From the NCBI RefSeq assembly GCF_002381345.1, contig NZ_CP020660.1, positions 1,540,692 through 1,604,691 of the forward strand: a stretch of 64,000 bases of DNA, in the 5' to 3' direction. This stretch comes from Candidatus Enterovibrio altilux (GTDB taxonomy: Bacteria > Pseudomonadota > Gammaproteobacteria > Enterobacterales > Vibrionaceae). Under the pieces are notes generated by a model, which did no database searches, was not told the origin of the DNA, and worked only from the letters and a program-made list of their open reading frames with translations. Below, piece by piece: positions 21,200-32,699 of this stretch (position 1 is the stretch's first letter; every line of letters starts with the position of its first letter). A program made the position numbers and the translations under genes.

Positions 21200-22325
21200 G
21201 TATTCACTATTAGACAATAGTTTTAGTGTTAGGGATACTTAATCTTATTAGCTTATTTAATGCTTTTATTATTGCGTCGATTTTACTAATCTGAGTTGTC
21301 TGATTCCTTAGGCTCAATGTCCCCCCCCAGTAGTTTTTGATGCGAACCATTTCAGTCTCTGCTATGAAACCTTTATGGTAATCGGCTTTATTTTCTAAAC
21401 AAGGGAACTAAATTTTCAATCAACACTTTAAACAGTTAGACTCACTGAAATATTCAGATCTATGAACAATCTTCGCTACAGAACAATTAGCTGAAAGCCG
21501 TATAATCAGGCTTTAATAAATTGCGGTTCACTGACATTCTGGATTGATGAAGAAGCTATTTAGCTATGGAATAAAACTAAGCAGAGTAATCATAGGAGAC
21601 CTCGTTTATTTAGCGACTCAGCTACTATGATGACCCTCATGATTAAATATGTATTTTTAATGCCATGAAGAAGTCTGCAGGCATTCATTAATTCTATTCT
21701 CCAACTTATTCAACTGCTATCATTATGCTTTCACTATTTATGCATTAGCAAGCGAGCCAAAACGGTTAACGTCACGTTCAAATGAAGAATAAAGAAAGTA
21801 TTGTACTGATGAAAAACGGCGAATCTGGCGCAAGTTACATTTAGCGGTAGACATAAATACGCATGAAATCATTGCTGCTGAATTAAGTGCATTAAATGTG
21901 ATTGACACCTAACTTACTCAAACAGACCCATCGAAAAATCAATGAAATATCAGCCGACGGTGCTTATGACACCAGATAATGTTACGAAATCGTTTGTATT
22001 AAGTGAGCGGTTCCACTCATTTTACCAACAAAAGGAGTAATTTTTTGAAAACGAAGTCATCCACGTAATTTAGGGTCAGTTACCAAAAATTATGCGGTTC
22101 AAATGAGCATTGGAAAACTAGGTATGGTTACCATAAACGTTCCCTAGCAGGAACAGCAATGGTTTGAATTAAAAAGCTACTAGGGGGATATTGATCTTAA
22201 GGGATCACACAACTCAGATTAGCGAAGCTGATGCCATGATACAAATGTTAAATAAGCTGACCGGGCTAGGTATGCCCGCAATAATATTGGGATTTGCTAT
22301 CTGAACTTAAATTAAAAAACAAAAC
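21200..22325 (+). mobile_element. IS5-type element relic H (composite form)
   Basis: Inverted 3'-end piece (21200-21383, with an 8-C run at 21321) joined at about 21384 to a plus-strand copy that ends in AAATTAAAAAACAAAAC. Transposase blocks (VDINTHEIIAAELSALNV-like at 21850) are readable between stops. Confidence 0.87.
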
Positions 22326-22495
22326 TGTGTTGAGGCAACAATTGGGAAGTTGAATTATGGTAGATGCTAAGAACAGAAAGATAAGAGACACGGGTAATAT
22401 ATCTAATTATCAGTAGTGTTATTTAGTAGCTACCTAATTATATTTGAAGAATAATACAAAGTATTTTTTAAAATATTGTGACAAAATTTAACAAG
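22326..22495. other. AT-rich spacer
   Basis: Short spacer with no gene recognised between IS relic H and the structured 3' region of the 59-codon gene. Confidence 0.4.
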
Positions 22496-22567
22496 GCCAC
22501 TTTCCCTTAGGCGAGTAGCCTTAAGTGACGAAGCTGGTTTCTGAAATGCTTTTTTTGTGAAAGTGGC
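22496..22567 (-). ncRNA. structured 3' region of the 59-codon gene
   Basis: A 9-bp perfect outer stem (22496-22504 with 22559-22567, GCCACTTTC/GAAAGTGGC) encloses a loop holding a second hairpin (CTTAGGC gagta GCCTTAAG, 22506-22524). It begins 1 base after the stop codon of the upstream small gene on the minus strand. It could be a terminator, an RNA-stability element or a small RNA made from the 3' end. No strong U tract follows, so I do not call it a plain terminator. Confidence 0.4.
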
Positions 22568-22568
22568 A

Positions 22569-22748
22569 TTAATACGTACTATTTTGGGGTAGCAAACTCA
22601 TTAAAGACTGTTGCATAACAGAAATTTGTTTAAGTTTTTGGTTCTCGGCATCTGCAAGTCCTAGCTCTGCGCAAGCTTCGTCAAAGCTCATGCCTAAGTG
22701 ACAGCAAAGTATATCGATTGCAACACGATAATTTTCTTTGTTAGTCAT
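22569..22748 (-). CDS. small acidic 59-residue protein, function unknown
   Basis: An ORF of 59 codons with a strong ribosome site (AAGGAGA, 8 bases before the ATG). It begins MTNKENYRVAIDILCCHLG and contains MSFDEACAELGLADAENQKL, ending in LLPQNSTY. The sequence is free of stops, helix-rich and hydrophilic, and unlike the decayed IS frames around it. It contains a CC pair but no obvious metal motif. The predicted helix-turn-helix-like spacing (FDEACAELGLADAENQKLK) hints at a small regulator, which is speculation. I do not recognise a family. Confidence 0.65.
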   Translation of the reverse strand: MTNKENYRVAIDILCCHLGMSFDEACAELGLADAENQKLKQISVMQQSLMSLLPQNSTY

Positions 22749-22962
22749 AATTTTTTCTCCTTAGAATCGCATTCTTAGTTAGGCACAATAGCATATCAAC
22801 TGATATACTAACCGTTCAAGGTGCACTATGCCTGATTTTGACTATATACAATTCGAGCAAAGTCTAATTTGTGCAGTTTTATACGTAAGATCTGACTATT
22901 TATATCAGTAATAATTGAAGATGCTTGATTTATGAATGATTCAGAATAATGTAATAGACTGA

Positions 22963-23060
22963 TTTTATTTTTTAATGTTAGTACAAGTAACAAACTTTTA
23001 CATGATTCACCATTAAACTATCGCTTTTAACTGCACTAGTTTACTGATTAAATGATACTT
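22963..23060 (-). mobile_element. IS5-type 3'-end fragment
   Basis: About 100 bases align with the 3' end of the local IS (CAAACTTTTACATGATTCAC, then ATTAAACTATCGCTTTTAA). The outer repeat is lost. It lies about 140 bases from the end of csdE. Confidence 0.55.
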
Positions 23061-23196
23061 AACATCAAGGATAGTCATAATAATTACTTCACAAAAGACG
23101 ATATATTACACTACGTTATACCAATCGAATACAGAACTATCCACTTATTAAAAATATAATTTAAAAAATAACTTATTCATTACTGGGGAGGAGATG

Positions 23197-23619
23197 TTAA
23201 ATTTTTTTTACATGCTCTATAATTGAGCGTAATCCAGTGCTTCTAGACTGACTAATATGGTTGAGTAAATTCATTACTTCAAAATAGCTCTCAAAATTAA
23301 TATTTTTTAGATGATCGCGTGTTTTACCTTCGATTAATGCTAGAATTAGCGCTAATAAACCTTTAATAATTTTTGCGTCTGAGTCTGCTGCAAAATAATA
23401 ATATCCATCAATATTTTGCCAAGCTAACCATACCTTGCTCTCACATCCGAGTATTGGAATACTTTCATGTTTTAACGTCGAGTTCCAAGGAGGAATTTTT
23501 TTACCTAATTGAATGATAAGGCGATATTTATCCTCCCAACTGCGACACGCTGCCATTTTTTTAAGAATATAGTTGCTTGTTATGTCCGTGCCAAACGGAT
23601 GTGCAGGTAATGTATGCAT
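23197..23619 (-). CDS. csdE: SufE-family sulfur acceptor CsdE
   Basis: Accepts persulfide sulfur from a cysteine desulfurase (CsdA) for Fe-S or thiolation pathways. HPFGTDITSNYILKKMAACR and SWEDKYRLIIQLGKKIP match the CsdE N-terminus better than SufE. The acceptor cysteine lies in ILGCESKVWLAW. The C-terminal SQSRSTGLRSIIEH matches too. The 140 residues are normal and the ATG at 23619 is the only sensible start. No csdA is adjacent in this window. The frame is clean although the flanks are degraded. Confidence 0.88.
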   Translation of the reverse strand: MHTLPAHPFGTDITSNYILKKMAACRSWEDKYRLIIQLGKKIPPWNSTLKHESIPILGCESKVWLAWQNIDGYYYFAADSDAKIIKGLLALILALIEGKTRDHLKNINFESYFEVMNLLNHISQSRSTGLRSIIEHVKKI

Positions 23620-23639
23620 GGAACTCTTTTTTGCTTAAA

Positions 23640-24196
23640 CTAGTTCATAAGCTGTTCAAATGGTAGCGATAGAACTTGTAATGTTATCCAACGTATTGCA
23701 CAAAACAATAGAAACGTACCCACAACTTTTAATTTCATGTGTATTTATTAATGTGTACCCGTAGTGATAACCTAGAGCAAATAGTAACACCCTATTGATT
23801 TAATAGGGTTATGATGTGAGACTAGTACGCATTATTAATGGTAAACGTCATGATGGTTACACCTGTCTGCAAATTAATTATTGCAAAGTTATTGACGTTT
23901 TTATACATTTAATTAGCTGGAATGATATTCTTACAACTTGTATTTTAGCTTTTGTCTGTTGAGTGATAATGGCTTTAGAAAGCGTGACAATTCAGGCTGC
24001 ATTTGACGTGCTAATTTTAAATTTAACTAAACATTAGGTAAATTATATTTCTTTAAAAGTAATTTTTGCTACTATTTTTCTCCACTAATGTCATGGTGGC
24101 ATTGCATCTAGCAATTCAGTTTCATCATATAATACTTTAATCACTACAGTGTATGACACTTTATGGCATAAAAACGGAGAAGTTTGCATTTACAGT
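23640..24196. other. gene-free spacer upstream of csdE
   Basis: No gene or IS sequence recognised. It contains a perfect 8-bp hairpin, ACCCTATT/AATAGGGT with a 5-base loop (23789-23809), not followed by a T run. Confidence 0.4.
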
Positions 24197-25270
24197 GGCT
24201 TGGTTTCCTAATGTGAGTTTAGAGAGCAAATCCCAACATGATTAACGATTAAACAATTGCTTTTATTTTAGGCATACTTAACCATGCCAGCTTATGTAAC
24301 GTTTTTATCATGGCTTAAGTCTCGCTAACCTGAGAAAAAAATCTTTTAGGCTTAATGTCCTTCCAAGTATTTTTTTGACTCGAAACATTGCCGTTTCTGA
24401 TAGGCAATGTTTCTGGTGACATGCCTCATTTTTCAATGTTGATTTAAACCATATTGCTTTTGATAACTGACCGCTAAATTGCACGGATAACTTCGTTTTC
24501 CAAAAGCTGTTTCTTTTTTGGTGGGATGAGTGAAACCGCTTGTTTAATACGAGCGATTTCGTAATATTGTTTGGTGTCATAAGCACTATTGGTTGATATT
24601 TCATTAATTTTTAGGGGGGTCTGTTGTTTAAGGAGGTTAGGTAACAGTTCACCGTCAGTCACATGTGAGGCACTTAACTCAGAAGCAATGACTTCATGCG
24701 TATTTATATATACCACTAAATGTCACTTGCGTCAAACTCCTCGTTTTTCATGAGTACCATGCAATTTTATTCTCCATTTTCCTGCACCGCAGACCTTGAG
24801 TTCCGTAGAATCAATGACTAAGTGCTTAATAGTTTCTTTGCTCTTTGTCTTGAACGTGACGTTAACTGTTTTGACTCGCTTGCGAATGCATGAATAGTGA
24901 GGGTATGACAATGGCAGTTGAGCAAATTTAAAAACAGATTAATGAATACTTACAAACCTCTTAATGGCATTGGAAATACTTATTTAACCAAGAGGGATGC
25001 CGTAAGGGCTAAGTGGCTCAATAAACGAGGTCTCCATGATTATCCTGCTTAGTTTGATTCCCTAGTAAAAACAGCAATGGTTTGAGTTCAAAAAACTATT
25101 GGAAGGGACATTGATCCTAAGGGATTACATAACTTAGATTAGCGAAATTTATGCCATGATAAAAATGTTGAATAAGTTGACAAAACTAGATATACCTAAC
25201 ACGAAAACGATTGTCTAACAGTGAATTATCTTGGAGTTTGCTATCTGAACTTGAGTCAGGAAATACAGAT
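24197..25270 (-). mobile_element. IS5-type element relic I (composite form, internal deletion)
   Basis: Starts with an outer repeat GGCTTGGTTTCC and carries two overlapping open pieces of the transposase C-terminal half on the minus strand (24308-24604 and 24474-24716). The 5' part is deleted at about 25063, where the sequence jumps straight to the inverted 3' piece, which ends near 25270. Confidence 0.87.
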
Positions 25271-25368
25271 CCTTAATTATCATCATTGCAAGTAAGTATT
25301 TACTGCTTCGCTGTAATTCACGTATCCTTATCGCATTATCCTAAAATTTAGTAATTTTGCAGGTCACC

Positions 25369-27933
25369 GTGACAGAACAAATATCAGCGAATCACACACC
25401 GATGATGCAACAATACCTAAAATTAAAAGCGCAACATCCAGAAGAGTTTCTCTTCTATAGAATGGGTGATTTCTATGAACTCTTTTTTGATGATGCAAAA
25501 CGCGCTTCGCAATTACTAGATATTACTTTAACAAAACGCGGAGTAGCCGAAGGTGAACCCATCCCAATGGCAGGCATGCCGTACCATTCTGTAGAAGGTT
25601 ATCTGGTACGTCTGGTTCAGCTTGGAGAATCTGCAGCGATTTGCGAACAAATCGGAGATCCTACTACTAGTAAAGGACCGGTTGACCGACAGGTTGTTAG
25701 AATTATTACACCTGGAACGGTATCAGATGAAGCGTTACTCAATGAACGCATAGACAATCTTCTTGCTGCAATTTATGCTCAAGGTGATCACTTTGGTTAC
25801 GTTACACTTGATATTACGTCAGGTCGATTTGTACTCATCGAACCAGCAACCGAAGAAGAAATGGCTGCAGAACTTCAACGGACCCACCCTGCAGAACTGC
25901 TGTATCCCGAAAATTTCAATAACTTAGCACTGCTTGAAAGCTGCAAAAGCAGTCGACGTCGTCCTCTTTGGGAATTTGATGTGGATACAGCCAAGCAGCA
26001 GTTAAACCAGCAATTTAGTACGCGTGATTTAATTGGTCTTGGTGTAGAAGAGTGCACATTGGGTCTCGCTGCTGCTGGTTGCTTAATGCAATACATTAAA
26101 AACACGCAGCGTACTGCATTACCGCACATTCGAGCGCTGGTCAAAGAGCACAAAGATCAATCTGTTATTTTGGATGCAGCAACACGTCGTAATCTTGAAC
26201 TTACACAAAACTTGTCAGGTGGATTAGAAAATACGCTTGCTGCGGTTCTGGATAAAACTATTACTGCTATGGGCAGTCGATTGCTCAAACGCTGGCTTCA
26301 TCAGCCAATTAGAAATTTCACTGTCGTCAATGAGCGGTTAAATGCCATTACGGCGTTAAAAAAGACCGGTTTGTACGTTGATCTTACCAACGCATTACGC
26401 CCTGTTGGTGATATGGAGCGTATTCTTGCTCGGTTAGCACTTAGGTCTGCAAGACCTCGTGACATGGCACGATTACGTAATGGGTTGCAACAATTACCAG
26501 AGATTGAAGCCTTGCTTGATGCACTGTCTGACAGCGCTCTTGAACCATTAAAGAAAGCTTCTTCTCCAATGCCGGTACTTACCACTTTGCTTGAAGAAGC
26601 AGTTGTGGAAGCACCACCTGTGGTTATTCGTGATGGAGGGGTAATTGCTCCGGGTTACAACGCTGAGCTCGATGAATGGAGAGCGCTGGCGGATGGTGCA
26701 ACATGCTATCTTGACGAGTTAGAGAAGCGTGAACGTAATCGTCATGACATCGATACTCTTAAAATTGGTTTCAATCAGGTACATGGCTTCTTCATTCAAG
26801 TTAGTCGTGGTCAAAGTCACTTGGTGCCGCCTCATTATGTACGTCGTCAAACGTTGAAAAACGCAGAGCGTTATATTATTCCTGAGTTAAAAGAGTACGA
26901 AGATAAAGTGCTTAATTCAAAGTCAAAAGCGCTGGCGATTGAAAAAAAATTATGGGAAGGATTGTTTGATCAATTACTACCTCATCTTGAAACTTTACAG
27001 CATATTGCAGATGCACTTTCAACGCTTGATGTACTTTCTAACTTGGCGGAACGTGCCGAAACGCTCCATTATTGTCGGCCAACATTGACAGACAATCGTG
27101 GTATTAATATTGCTGGGGGCCGCCACCCAGTGGTTGAGCAAGTTCTTGACGCACCGTTTATTGCAAACTCTACAGTGCTGCATCCTCGTCGCCGTATCTT
27201 AATCATTACAGGCCCAAATATGGGTGGTAAATCAACCTACATGCGTCAAACAACATTAATCACCTTGCTAGCTCATATTGGTTCTTATGTTCCAGCAGAG
27301 TCCGTGACACTTGGCCCTGTAGACCGTATTTTTACTCGTATTGGTGCATCAGATGATTTAGCATCAGGCCGCTCAACCTTCATGGTTGAAATGACAGAAA
27401 CAGCCAATATCCTGCATAATGCGACGAAAAATAGTCTCGTTTTGATGGACGAGATAGGCCGAGGAACAAGCACGTACGATGGTTTATCTTTAGCTTGGGC
27501 GAGTGTGGAATGGCTAGCAAAAAGACTTAAATCAATGACACTATTTGCGACGCATTATTTTGAATTGACAGAACTATCAAATCAGATTGATGGATTGGTT
27601 AATGTACACCTAGATGTTGTCGAACACGGCGATGAAGTTGCCTTTATGCACTCCGTACAAGAGGGTGCAGCGAGCAAGTCTTATGGGTTAGCTGTGGCGG
27701 GGTTAGCTGGTGTCCCTAAAACAGTAATACAACGGGCAAAAAATAAACTTCGTCAATTGGAAGAAAGTATGCATGATATTGTGACTGGAGAGCATACCAC
27801 ACAGGCAACAACACAATTATCTTTATTACCAGAGTTGAGCAATATAGAAAAAGAACTTGCTAAGATTGAACCAGATAATCTCACACCACGCCAAGCATTA
27901 GACGTACTGTACATGCTTAAAACCCTGTGCTAG
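25369..27933 (+). CDS. mutS: DNA mismatch repair protein MutS
   Basis: Recognises mismatches and starts MutL/MutH-directed repair. The N-terminal [31 protein letters not shown] holds the Phe and Glu that contact the mismatch. Walker A (GPNMGGKST) lies at residues 615-623, Walker B in [16 protein letters not shown], and a C-terminal tetramerisation tail is present. I choose the GTG at 25369; the longer frame would start at a TTG at 25357. The 854 residues match the family. It is convergent with rpoS, as in vibrios. A functional MutS in a genome so rich in decayed IS copies is noteworthy. Confidence 0.96.
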   Translation: MTEQISANHTPMMQQYLKLKAQHPEEFLFYRMGDFYELFFDDAKRASQLLDITLTKRGVAEGEPIPMAGMPYHSVEGYLVRLVQLGESAAICEQIGDPTTSKGPVDRQVVRIITPGTVSDEALLNERIDNLLAAIYAQGDHFGYVTLDITSGRFVLIEPATEEEMAAELQRTHPAELLYPENFNNLALLESCKSSRRRPLWEFDVDTAKQQLNQQFSTRDLIGLGVEECTLGLAAAGCLMQYIKNTQRTALPHIRALVKEHKDQSVILDAATRRNLELTQNLSGGLENTLAAVLDKTITAMGSRLLKRWLHQPIRNFTVVNERLNAITALKKTGLYVDLTNALRPVGDMERILARLALRSARPRDMARLRNGLQQLPEIEALLDALSDSALEPLKKASSPMPVLTTLLEEAVVEAPPVVIRDGGVIAPGYNAELDEWRALADGATCYLDELEKRERNRHDIDTLKIGFNQVHGFFIQVSRGQSHLVPPHYVRRQTLKNAERYIIPELKEYEDKVLNSKSKALAIEKKLWEGLFDQLLPHLETLQHIADALSTLDVLSNLAERAETLHYCRPTLTDNRGINIAGGRHPVVEQVLDAPFIANSTVLHPRRRILIITGPNMGGKSTYMRQTTLITLLAHIGSYVPAESVTLGPVDRIFTRIGASDDLASGRSTFMVEMTETANILHNATKNSLVLMDEIGRGTSTYDGLSLAWASVEWLAKRLKSMTLFATHYFELTELSNQIDGLVNVHLDVVEHGDEVAFMHSVQEGAASKSYGLAVAGLAGVPKTVIQRAKNKLRQLEESMHDIVTGEHTTQATTQLSLLPELSNIEKELAKIEPDNLTPRQALDVLYMLKTLC

Positions 27934-28106
27934 CTACTTTGATGATAGCATTCTGGCTCAAGACACTAGATACCTAAAGTGCCAAAATTAAAACTTTTTT
28001 TATGAAACTTTTTACGAACGCATAGAATGGGTATAATAATTAATGTTGCTGCGCATTCGTCACTAAACACAATAGCCAAGGCGAGATCCCTAATCTATAA
28101 ACACGC

Positions 28107-29066
28107 TTAATGCTCCGCATTAAATAATGACTCGATATTTAAACCTTGGTGAGTTAACATATCGTGAAGACGTTTTAGTCCTTCAACTTGAATTTGACGT
28201 ACACGCTCTCGGGTTAATCCAATTTCACGACCAACATCTTCCAATGTCGATGCCTCATGACCTAACAAGCCAAATCTACGTGCTAACACTTCTCTTTGTT
28301 TAGGGTTCAGTTCTTGCAACCAATGCACTATAGAATTTTTCATGTCATCATCTTGCGTTGTACTCTCAGGGCCACCTGCTTTTTCATCAGGAATTATATC
28401 AAGAAGTGCTTTTTCAGAATCACCTCCAATAGGATTGTCAACAGAGCTGATGCGTTCATTTAAACGCAGCATACAATTGATATCTTCAACTGGCTTATCT
28501 AATTGAAAAGCAATGTCTTCAGCCGTAGGTTCATGGTCTAGCGTTTGTGCCAGTTCACGAGCAGTACGTAAGTAGACATTCAATTCTTTAACAACATGAA
28601 TTGGAAGACGAATAGTACGCGTCTGGTTCATGATGGCGCGTTCGATTGTTTGACGGATCCACCATGTGGCATATGTTGAAAAACGGAACCCACGTTCTGG
28701 ATCAAATTTTTCTACCGCCCGGATTAAACCAAGGTTACCTTCTTCAACGAGGTCAAGCAGTGCAAGACCTCGATTCGAATAGCGACGAGAAATTTTTACC
28801 ACTAAACGTAGATTACTTTCAATCATACGTTTGCGGGCTGCCTCATCACCACGCAATGCGCGCCGAGAATAAAGCACTTCCTCTTCTGCTGTCAGTAGCG
28901 GTGAATAGCCAATTTCACTTAAATATAGTTGCGTAGCGTCCAAAGCTTTGGACGATACCGTGAAGGATACTGACTCCTCGTTATTATCAGTCTGTTCCAA
29001 TCGTTCCATTTCTGTTGCATCGATTGCCAAGTGTTCAATTTTTTTTACAGCATTATTCTCACTCAT
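28107..29066 (-). CDS. rpoS: stationary-phase sigma factor RpoS
   Basis: Alternative sigma factor for general stress and stationary phase. Region 1.2 ([21 protein letters not shown]), region 2 ([28 protein letters not shown]), region 3 ([18 protein letters not shown]) and region 4 helix-turn-helix ([26 protein letters not shown]) are complete. The start is the ATG at 29066, preceded by GGGAGG. The protein has 319 residues, close to the normal length. nlpD lies 53 bases upstream. In E. coli the main rpoS promoter is inside nlpD, and nlpD is intact here. Confidence 0.97.
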   Translation of the reverse strand: MSENNAVKKIEHLAIDATEMERLEQTDNNEESVSFTVSSKALDATQLYLSEIGYSPLLTAEEEVLYSRRALRGDEAARKRMIESNLRLVVKISRRYSNRGLALLDLVEEGNLGLIRAVEKFDPERGFRFSTYATWWIRQTIERAIMNQTRTIRLPIHVVKELNVYLRTARELAQTLDHEPTAEDIAFQLDKPVEDINCMLRLNERISSVDNPIGGDSEKALLDIIPDEKAGGPESTTQDDDMKNSIVHWLQELNPKQREVLARRFGLLGHEASTLEDVGREIGLTRERVRQIQVEGLKRLHDMLTHQGLNIESLFNAEH

Positions 29067-29119
29067 AGCGCCTCCCAATATGGTGTAGCAGCAAGATAGT
29101 ACAGCAAAACTGTCAGGGT

Positions 29120-30031
29120 TTACCGTTTTGGCAAATACCTTAACGGGTTTACCGATTTTCCTTTATGATGTATTTCAAAGTGCAATCGTACACTGTTCGT
29201 ACCAGAGCTACCCATCGAAGCTATTTTTTGCCCCTTCTTGACGTTATCATGTTCCTCAACAAAAATGTTGTCATTATGTGCATAAGCACTTAAGTACTCA
29301 TCGCTGTGTTTAACAATTATTAAATTGCCATATCCACGTAGGGCACTTCCTGCATAGACCACTTTGCCATCTGCCGAGGCTTCTATGCTTTGACCACGTT
29401 TACTCGCGATATCTATCCCTTTGTTACCTACTTCGGAACTAGAAAAACTAGAAATAACACGTCCTCGCGATGGCCATTGCCAAGATATAGCTTTATTTGA
29501 CATCGTTAACTTATTAATAACTTTGTCAACAGATCGTTTATTTTTTATTACAGACTGACTGTACTCTTTCGTTTTTGGCGGTTCAACTAATTTCTTTTTA
29601 TAAGATGCAGAATCTGATTTATTTTGCAAAGTAATTTTTTGGTTGTTTTTCGCTGCTGTAAAAGATAATGCTGTGGTCGGTAAAGAGGGAGGCACAACTG
29701 GTACAATAGGCATCACAGTAATCTGATGCTTCTTGCTGCTCATGGATGACACGTATTTTTTTGTCCAAAGATTTAAGTGTTGACCAGGAAAAATTATGTA
29801 AGGTTTTTTAAGATTGTTTGCAACAACAATTTCTTTAACGTGACGCCCGGTAATGTACGCAATATAATACAATGTGTCGCCTTTTTGGACGTTATAATAG
29901 CTTCCATGGTAATTTCCGCGAGTAATCTTTCCGTAATCAAATCCCACACTTATAACAGGGGCAGGAGTGGATACAGTACAAGCAGTGAGTAATACCAATA
30001 ATAAAAGCAACATTGAAATTTTCAATTGCAT
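29120..30031 (-). CDS. nlpD: NlpD, LysM/M23 lipoprotein amidase activator
   Basis: Outer-membrane lipoprotein that activates the AmiC cell-separation amidase. A lipoprotein signal with lipobox LLTAC is followed by LysM (about residues 44-88, [18 protein letters not shown]...FPGQHLNL), a Lys/Ser-rich linker and a LytM/M23 domain (residues 185-300, [24 protein letters not shown]). The M23 metal ligands are degenerate, as in other NlpD proteins, so it is an activator rather than a hydrolase. Its usual upstream neighbour pcm is reduced to a relic. Confidence 0.95.
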   Translation of the reverse strand: MQLKISMLLLLLVLLTACTVSTPAPVISVGFDYGKITRGNYHGSYYNVQKGDTLYYIAYITGRHVKEIVVANNLKKPYIIFPGQHLNLWTKKYVSSMSSKKHQITVMPIVPVVPPSLPTTALSFTAAKNNQKITLQNKSDSASYKKKLVEPPKTKEYSQSVIKNKRSVDKVINKLTMSNKAISWQWPSRGRVISSFSSSEVGNKGIDIASKRGQSIEASADGKVVYAGSALRGYGNLIIVKHSDEYLSAYAHNDNIFVEEHDNVKKGQKIASMGSSGTNSVRLHFEIHHKGKSVNPLRYLPKR

Positions 30032-30359
30032 TGAAACCTCTACGATTCTAAGTAGCTTAAACTAAATCGCTCGTAACAAGAGGAACAAATCTAGCTTTTC
30101 TTACTGCGGATGTTTCAAGAGCATCGCCATTACGCGTTACTTGTTAGAAGTTATGTGTTTTTAACAGTCATAATTAATGCGTTACCGTTTGAAAGTTAAT
30201 CGCAGAGAGTGTATTCCATATTGGAAGCCGTAGCGGTTACTATAGTGGTATCACAAGGCTATTTACTTAGCCAATTTCGTTAGCTACCACTATGCTTAGT
30301 AGAAATATTATAAAGCTCTAGCTGTTTGAAGATACGTTATTTTACAATTATTTGTAGCT
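30032..30359. other. spacer upstream of nlpD
   Basis: No gene recognised. It contains a 9-bp inverted repeat, ATAGTGGTA/TACCACTAT (30242-30250 and 30285-30293). In relatives pcm would end here. I see no pcm sequence in this part. Confidence 0.4.
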
Positions 30360-31515
30360 GGCTTTGTTTCCTAATGCGAGTTCAAATAGCCCATTCCAAC
30401 ATAATTCACTATTAAATAAATTTTTTCATTTTAAGCATACTTAGCCTTGTCCATTTATTTAGCGCTTTTATTATGGAATAGGTTTCGCTAATTTAAGTAT
30501 TGTGCTCTTTTAGTCTCAATGTCTCTTCAAATATTTTTTGACTCGAAACATTGCCGTTTATGGTAACCATACCACATTTGTCTATACTTATTGGAATTGT
30601 GCATTTAATCCGAACGGTGTCGCAAACATTATCGTCTGATATTTCATTCATTCTATTGGCGAGTTTGTTTGAGTAAATTAGGTAGGACTTTACCATCAGG
30701 CACATGTAATGCACTTCACTCAGCGGCAATGATTTCATATGTATTTATAGTTACCGCTAAATGTGACTTGCGCCAGATTTACCGTTTTCCATTAGTATCA
30801 TACTTTTTTACTTTCAATTCTCCTTCACCGTAGATTTTGAGCCGCCCGTAGAATCAATGGCTAAGCGCTGGATTCTTCCTTTATTTTTCATTTGAACGTG
30901 ACGTTAACCGCTTTGGCTCGCTTGCTAATGCATAAATAGTACAAGCATGATAATGGCAATTGAACAAGCTTGAAAACAGGATTAATGAAGCCATGCAGAC
31001 CTCTTAATGGCATTGAAAATACGTATTTAACCATGCGGGCCATCGTAATGGCTAAGTTGCTAAATACATCAGGTTTTCCATGATTACCCTGTTTAGTTTG
31101 ATTCCATAGCTGAACAGTTTCTTCATCAGTTCAGGATATTAGTGAGCCATAATTAATGAACGCTTGATTATACTGCTCCAAGTTAATTATTTTATAGCAA
31201 AAATTGCTCATAGATCTGAATATTTAAGTTAATCTAACTGTTTAAAGCGTTGATTAAAAATTTAGTTCTCTTATTGAGGAAGTCAAGCCGGTTACCATAA
31301 ACGTTACTTAGCATAGACAGCGAGGATTCGAGTTAAAAGACTACTGGTAGGGACATTGAGCTTAAGGGATCACGCAACTTAGATTAGTGAAAGCTATGCC
31401 ATGATAAAAGCGTTAAATAAGTCTTACAAGACTAGGTATGTCTAACGCGAAAGCGATTGCCTAGTAGTGAATAATGTTAAGATTGGCTATCTGAACTCAA
31501 ATTAAGAAACAAAGC
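30360..31515 (-). mobile_element. IS5-type element relic J (composite form)
   Basis: Minus-strand copy with an intact left outer repeat (GGCTTTGTTTCCTAA), near-complete body, composite junction at about 31289, and a right outer repeat AAGAAACAAAGC. One of the longest copies, yet full of stops. Confidence 0.88.
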
Positions 31516-32355
31516 TTAACTTAGGTAATACTTCACCGTCAGTCACATTTGATGTACTTCATGCAGTAGCAATGATTTCATACGTATTTATATTTATCTC
31601 TAAATGTAACTTGGTCCAGATTCGCTGTTTTTCACCAGAGCCATGCTTTTTTACTTTCCCTTCTCCTTTACCGTAGACGTTGAGCACCGTAGAATCAAGT
31701 GTTAAGTGCTGGATGGTTCGTTTATTCTTCATCTTGAACGTAACGTTAACTATTTTGGTTTATTTGCTAATGCATTAATAGCGAGGGTATGACAATGGCA
31801 GCTGAGTAAGTTTGAAAACAGCATTGAGGAATCCTTGAGACCTCGCAATGGCATTGAAAATACGCATCTAACTAGGCAGGCCGGCATAATGACTAAGTTG
31901 CTAAATAAACGAGGTCTTTCATGATTACCCTGTTTAGTTTGATTCTATATATGAATAATTTTTTCATTAAAACAGAATGTTAGCGAGTCACGATTGATTA
32001 AAGCTTGATTATACTGCTTTCAGTTAGTGGTTTTGTAGCGAAGCTTGTTCATAGACCTGAATATTTAAGTGAGCCTACCTGTTTAGAATATTGATTGAAA
32101 ATTTAGTTCCTTTATTTAAAAATAAAGCCGGTTAGCATAAACGTTCCATAGAAGAGACAGCAATGGTTTGAGTCAAAAAAATTATTGGAAGGAATATAGA
32201 GCTTAAGGGAGATCACATAACTCAGGTTAGGGAATTCTACGCCATAATAAAAGTATTAAATAAGCTGACAGGCTAGGTATGCCTAAAGCAAAAGCGATTG
32301 TTTAATCATTAATTATATTGGGATTTAATATCTAAATTTGAATTACAAACAAAGC
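31516..32355 (-). mobile_element. IS5-type element relic K (composite form)
   Basis: Directly abuts relic J in the same orientation. Its 3' third is missing, so it begins inside the VTDGEVLPNLLKQ block. It has the composite junction at about 32129 and ends in ACAAACAAAGC. Confidence 0.87.
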
Positions 32356-32374
32356 TTTTATAGCTGTAAAATTA

Positions 32375-32434
32375 GCTCTACAAAATGTACATGCTTAACT
32401 AATTGTGTTAGTACACATGTCTGAAATGTAGAGC
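32375..32434. repeat. 60-bp imperfect hairpin
   Basis: GCTCTACA (32375-32382) pairs with TGTAGAGC (32427-32434), with an inner ATGTAC / GTACACAT pairing. It lies between IS relic K and the pcm relic. It may be a terminator or a small mobile-element remnant. Confidence 0.4.
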
Positions 32435-32441
32435 CAGTCTA

Positions 32442-32690
32442 GGCTTCTAATACACGGATACTGTGCGTAAGATTCCACAGCATTATTATCCTCGCTATTA
32501 TGTAAAGTTCATAAATTTTCTGACCAGAACCGATCGTCAACTTATTGTTGCCATGCGTTTGATGTGGCATCATTATCGACATAAATAGGTGGCATGGTAA
32601 ACAATCAATTGTATCAAGTCTGTGGGGGGGAGTTATAATCTTTGATTATCGTAATAATTCAATACGTGAATACATAGAGTTCACTAATGA
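32442..32690 (-). pseudogene. pcm: pcm relic (L-isoaspartyl O-methyltransferase)
   Basis: Read on the minus strand just downstream of surE, the frame gives CHLFMSIMMPHQTHGNNKLT, then IGSGQKIYELYIIARIIMLW and NLTHSIRVLEA. These align along their length with the Pcm N-terminus (RHLFVDEALSHKAYDN.ALPIG.GQTISQPYMVARMTELL then SRVLE). The position between surE and nlpD is the standard one. Only about the first 40% survives, with stops upstream in the frame. The rest has been replaced by the hairpin and IS relics K and J. The enzyme repairs isoaspartyl damage; it is lost here. Confidence 0.75.
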
Positions 32691-32699
32691 TATTCTTAG

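Noticed and set aside
32375..32434. Possible integron attC site
   Set aside because: The hairpin has one RYYYAAC-like box, but the matching GTTRRRY box fails, and there is no integrase or cassette array.
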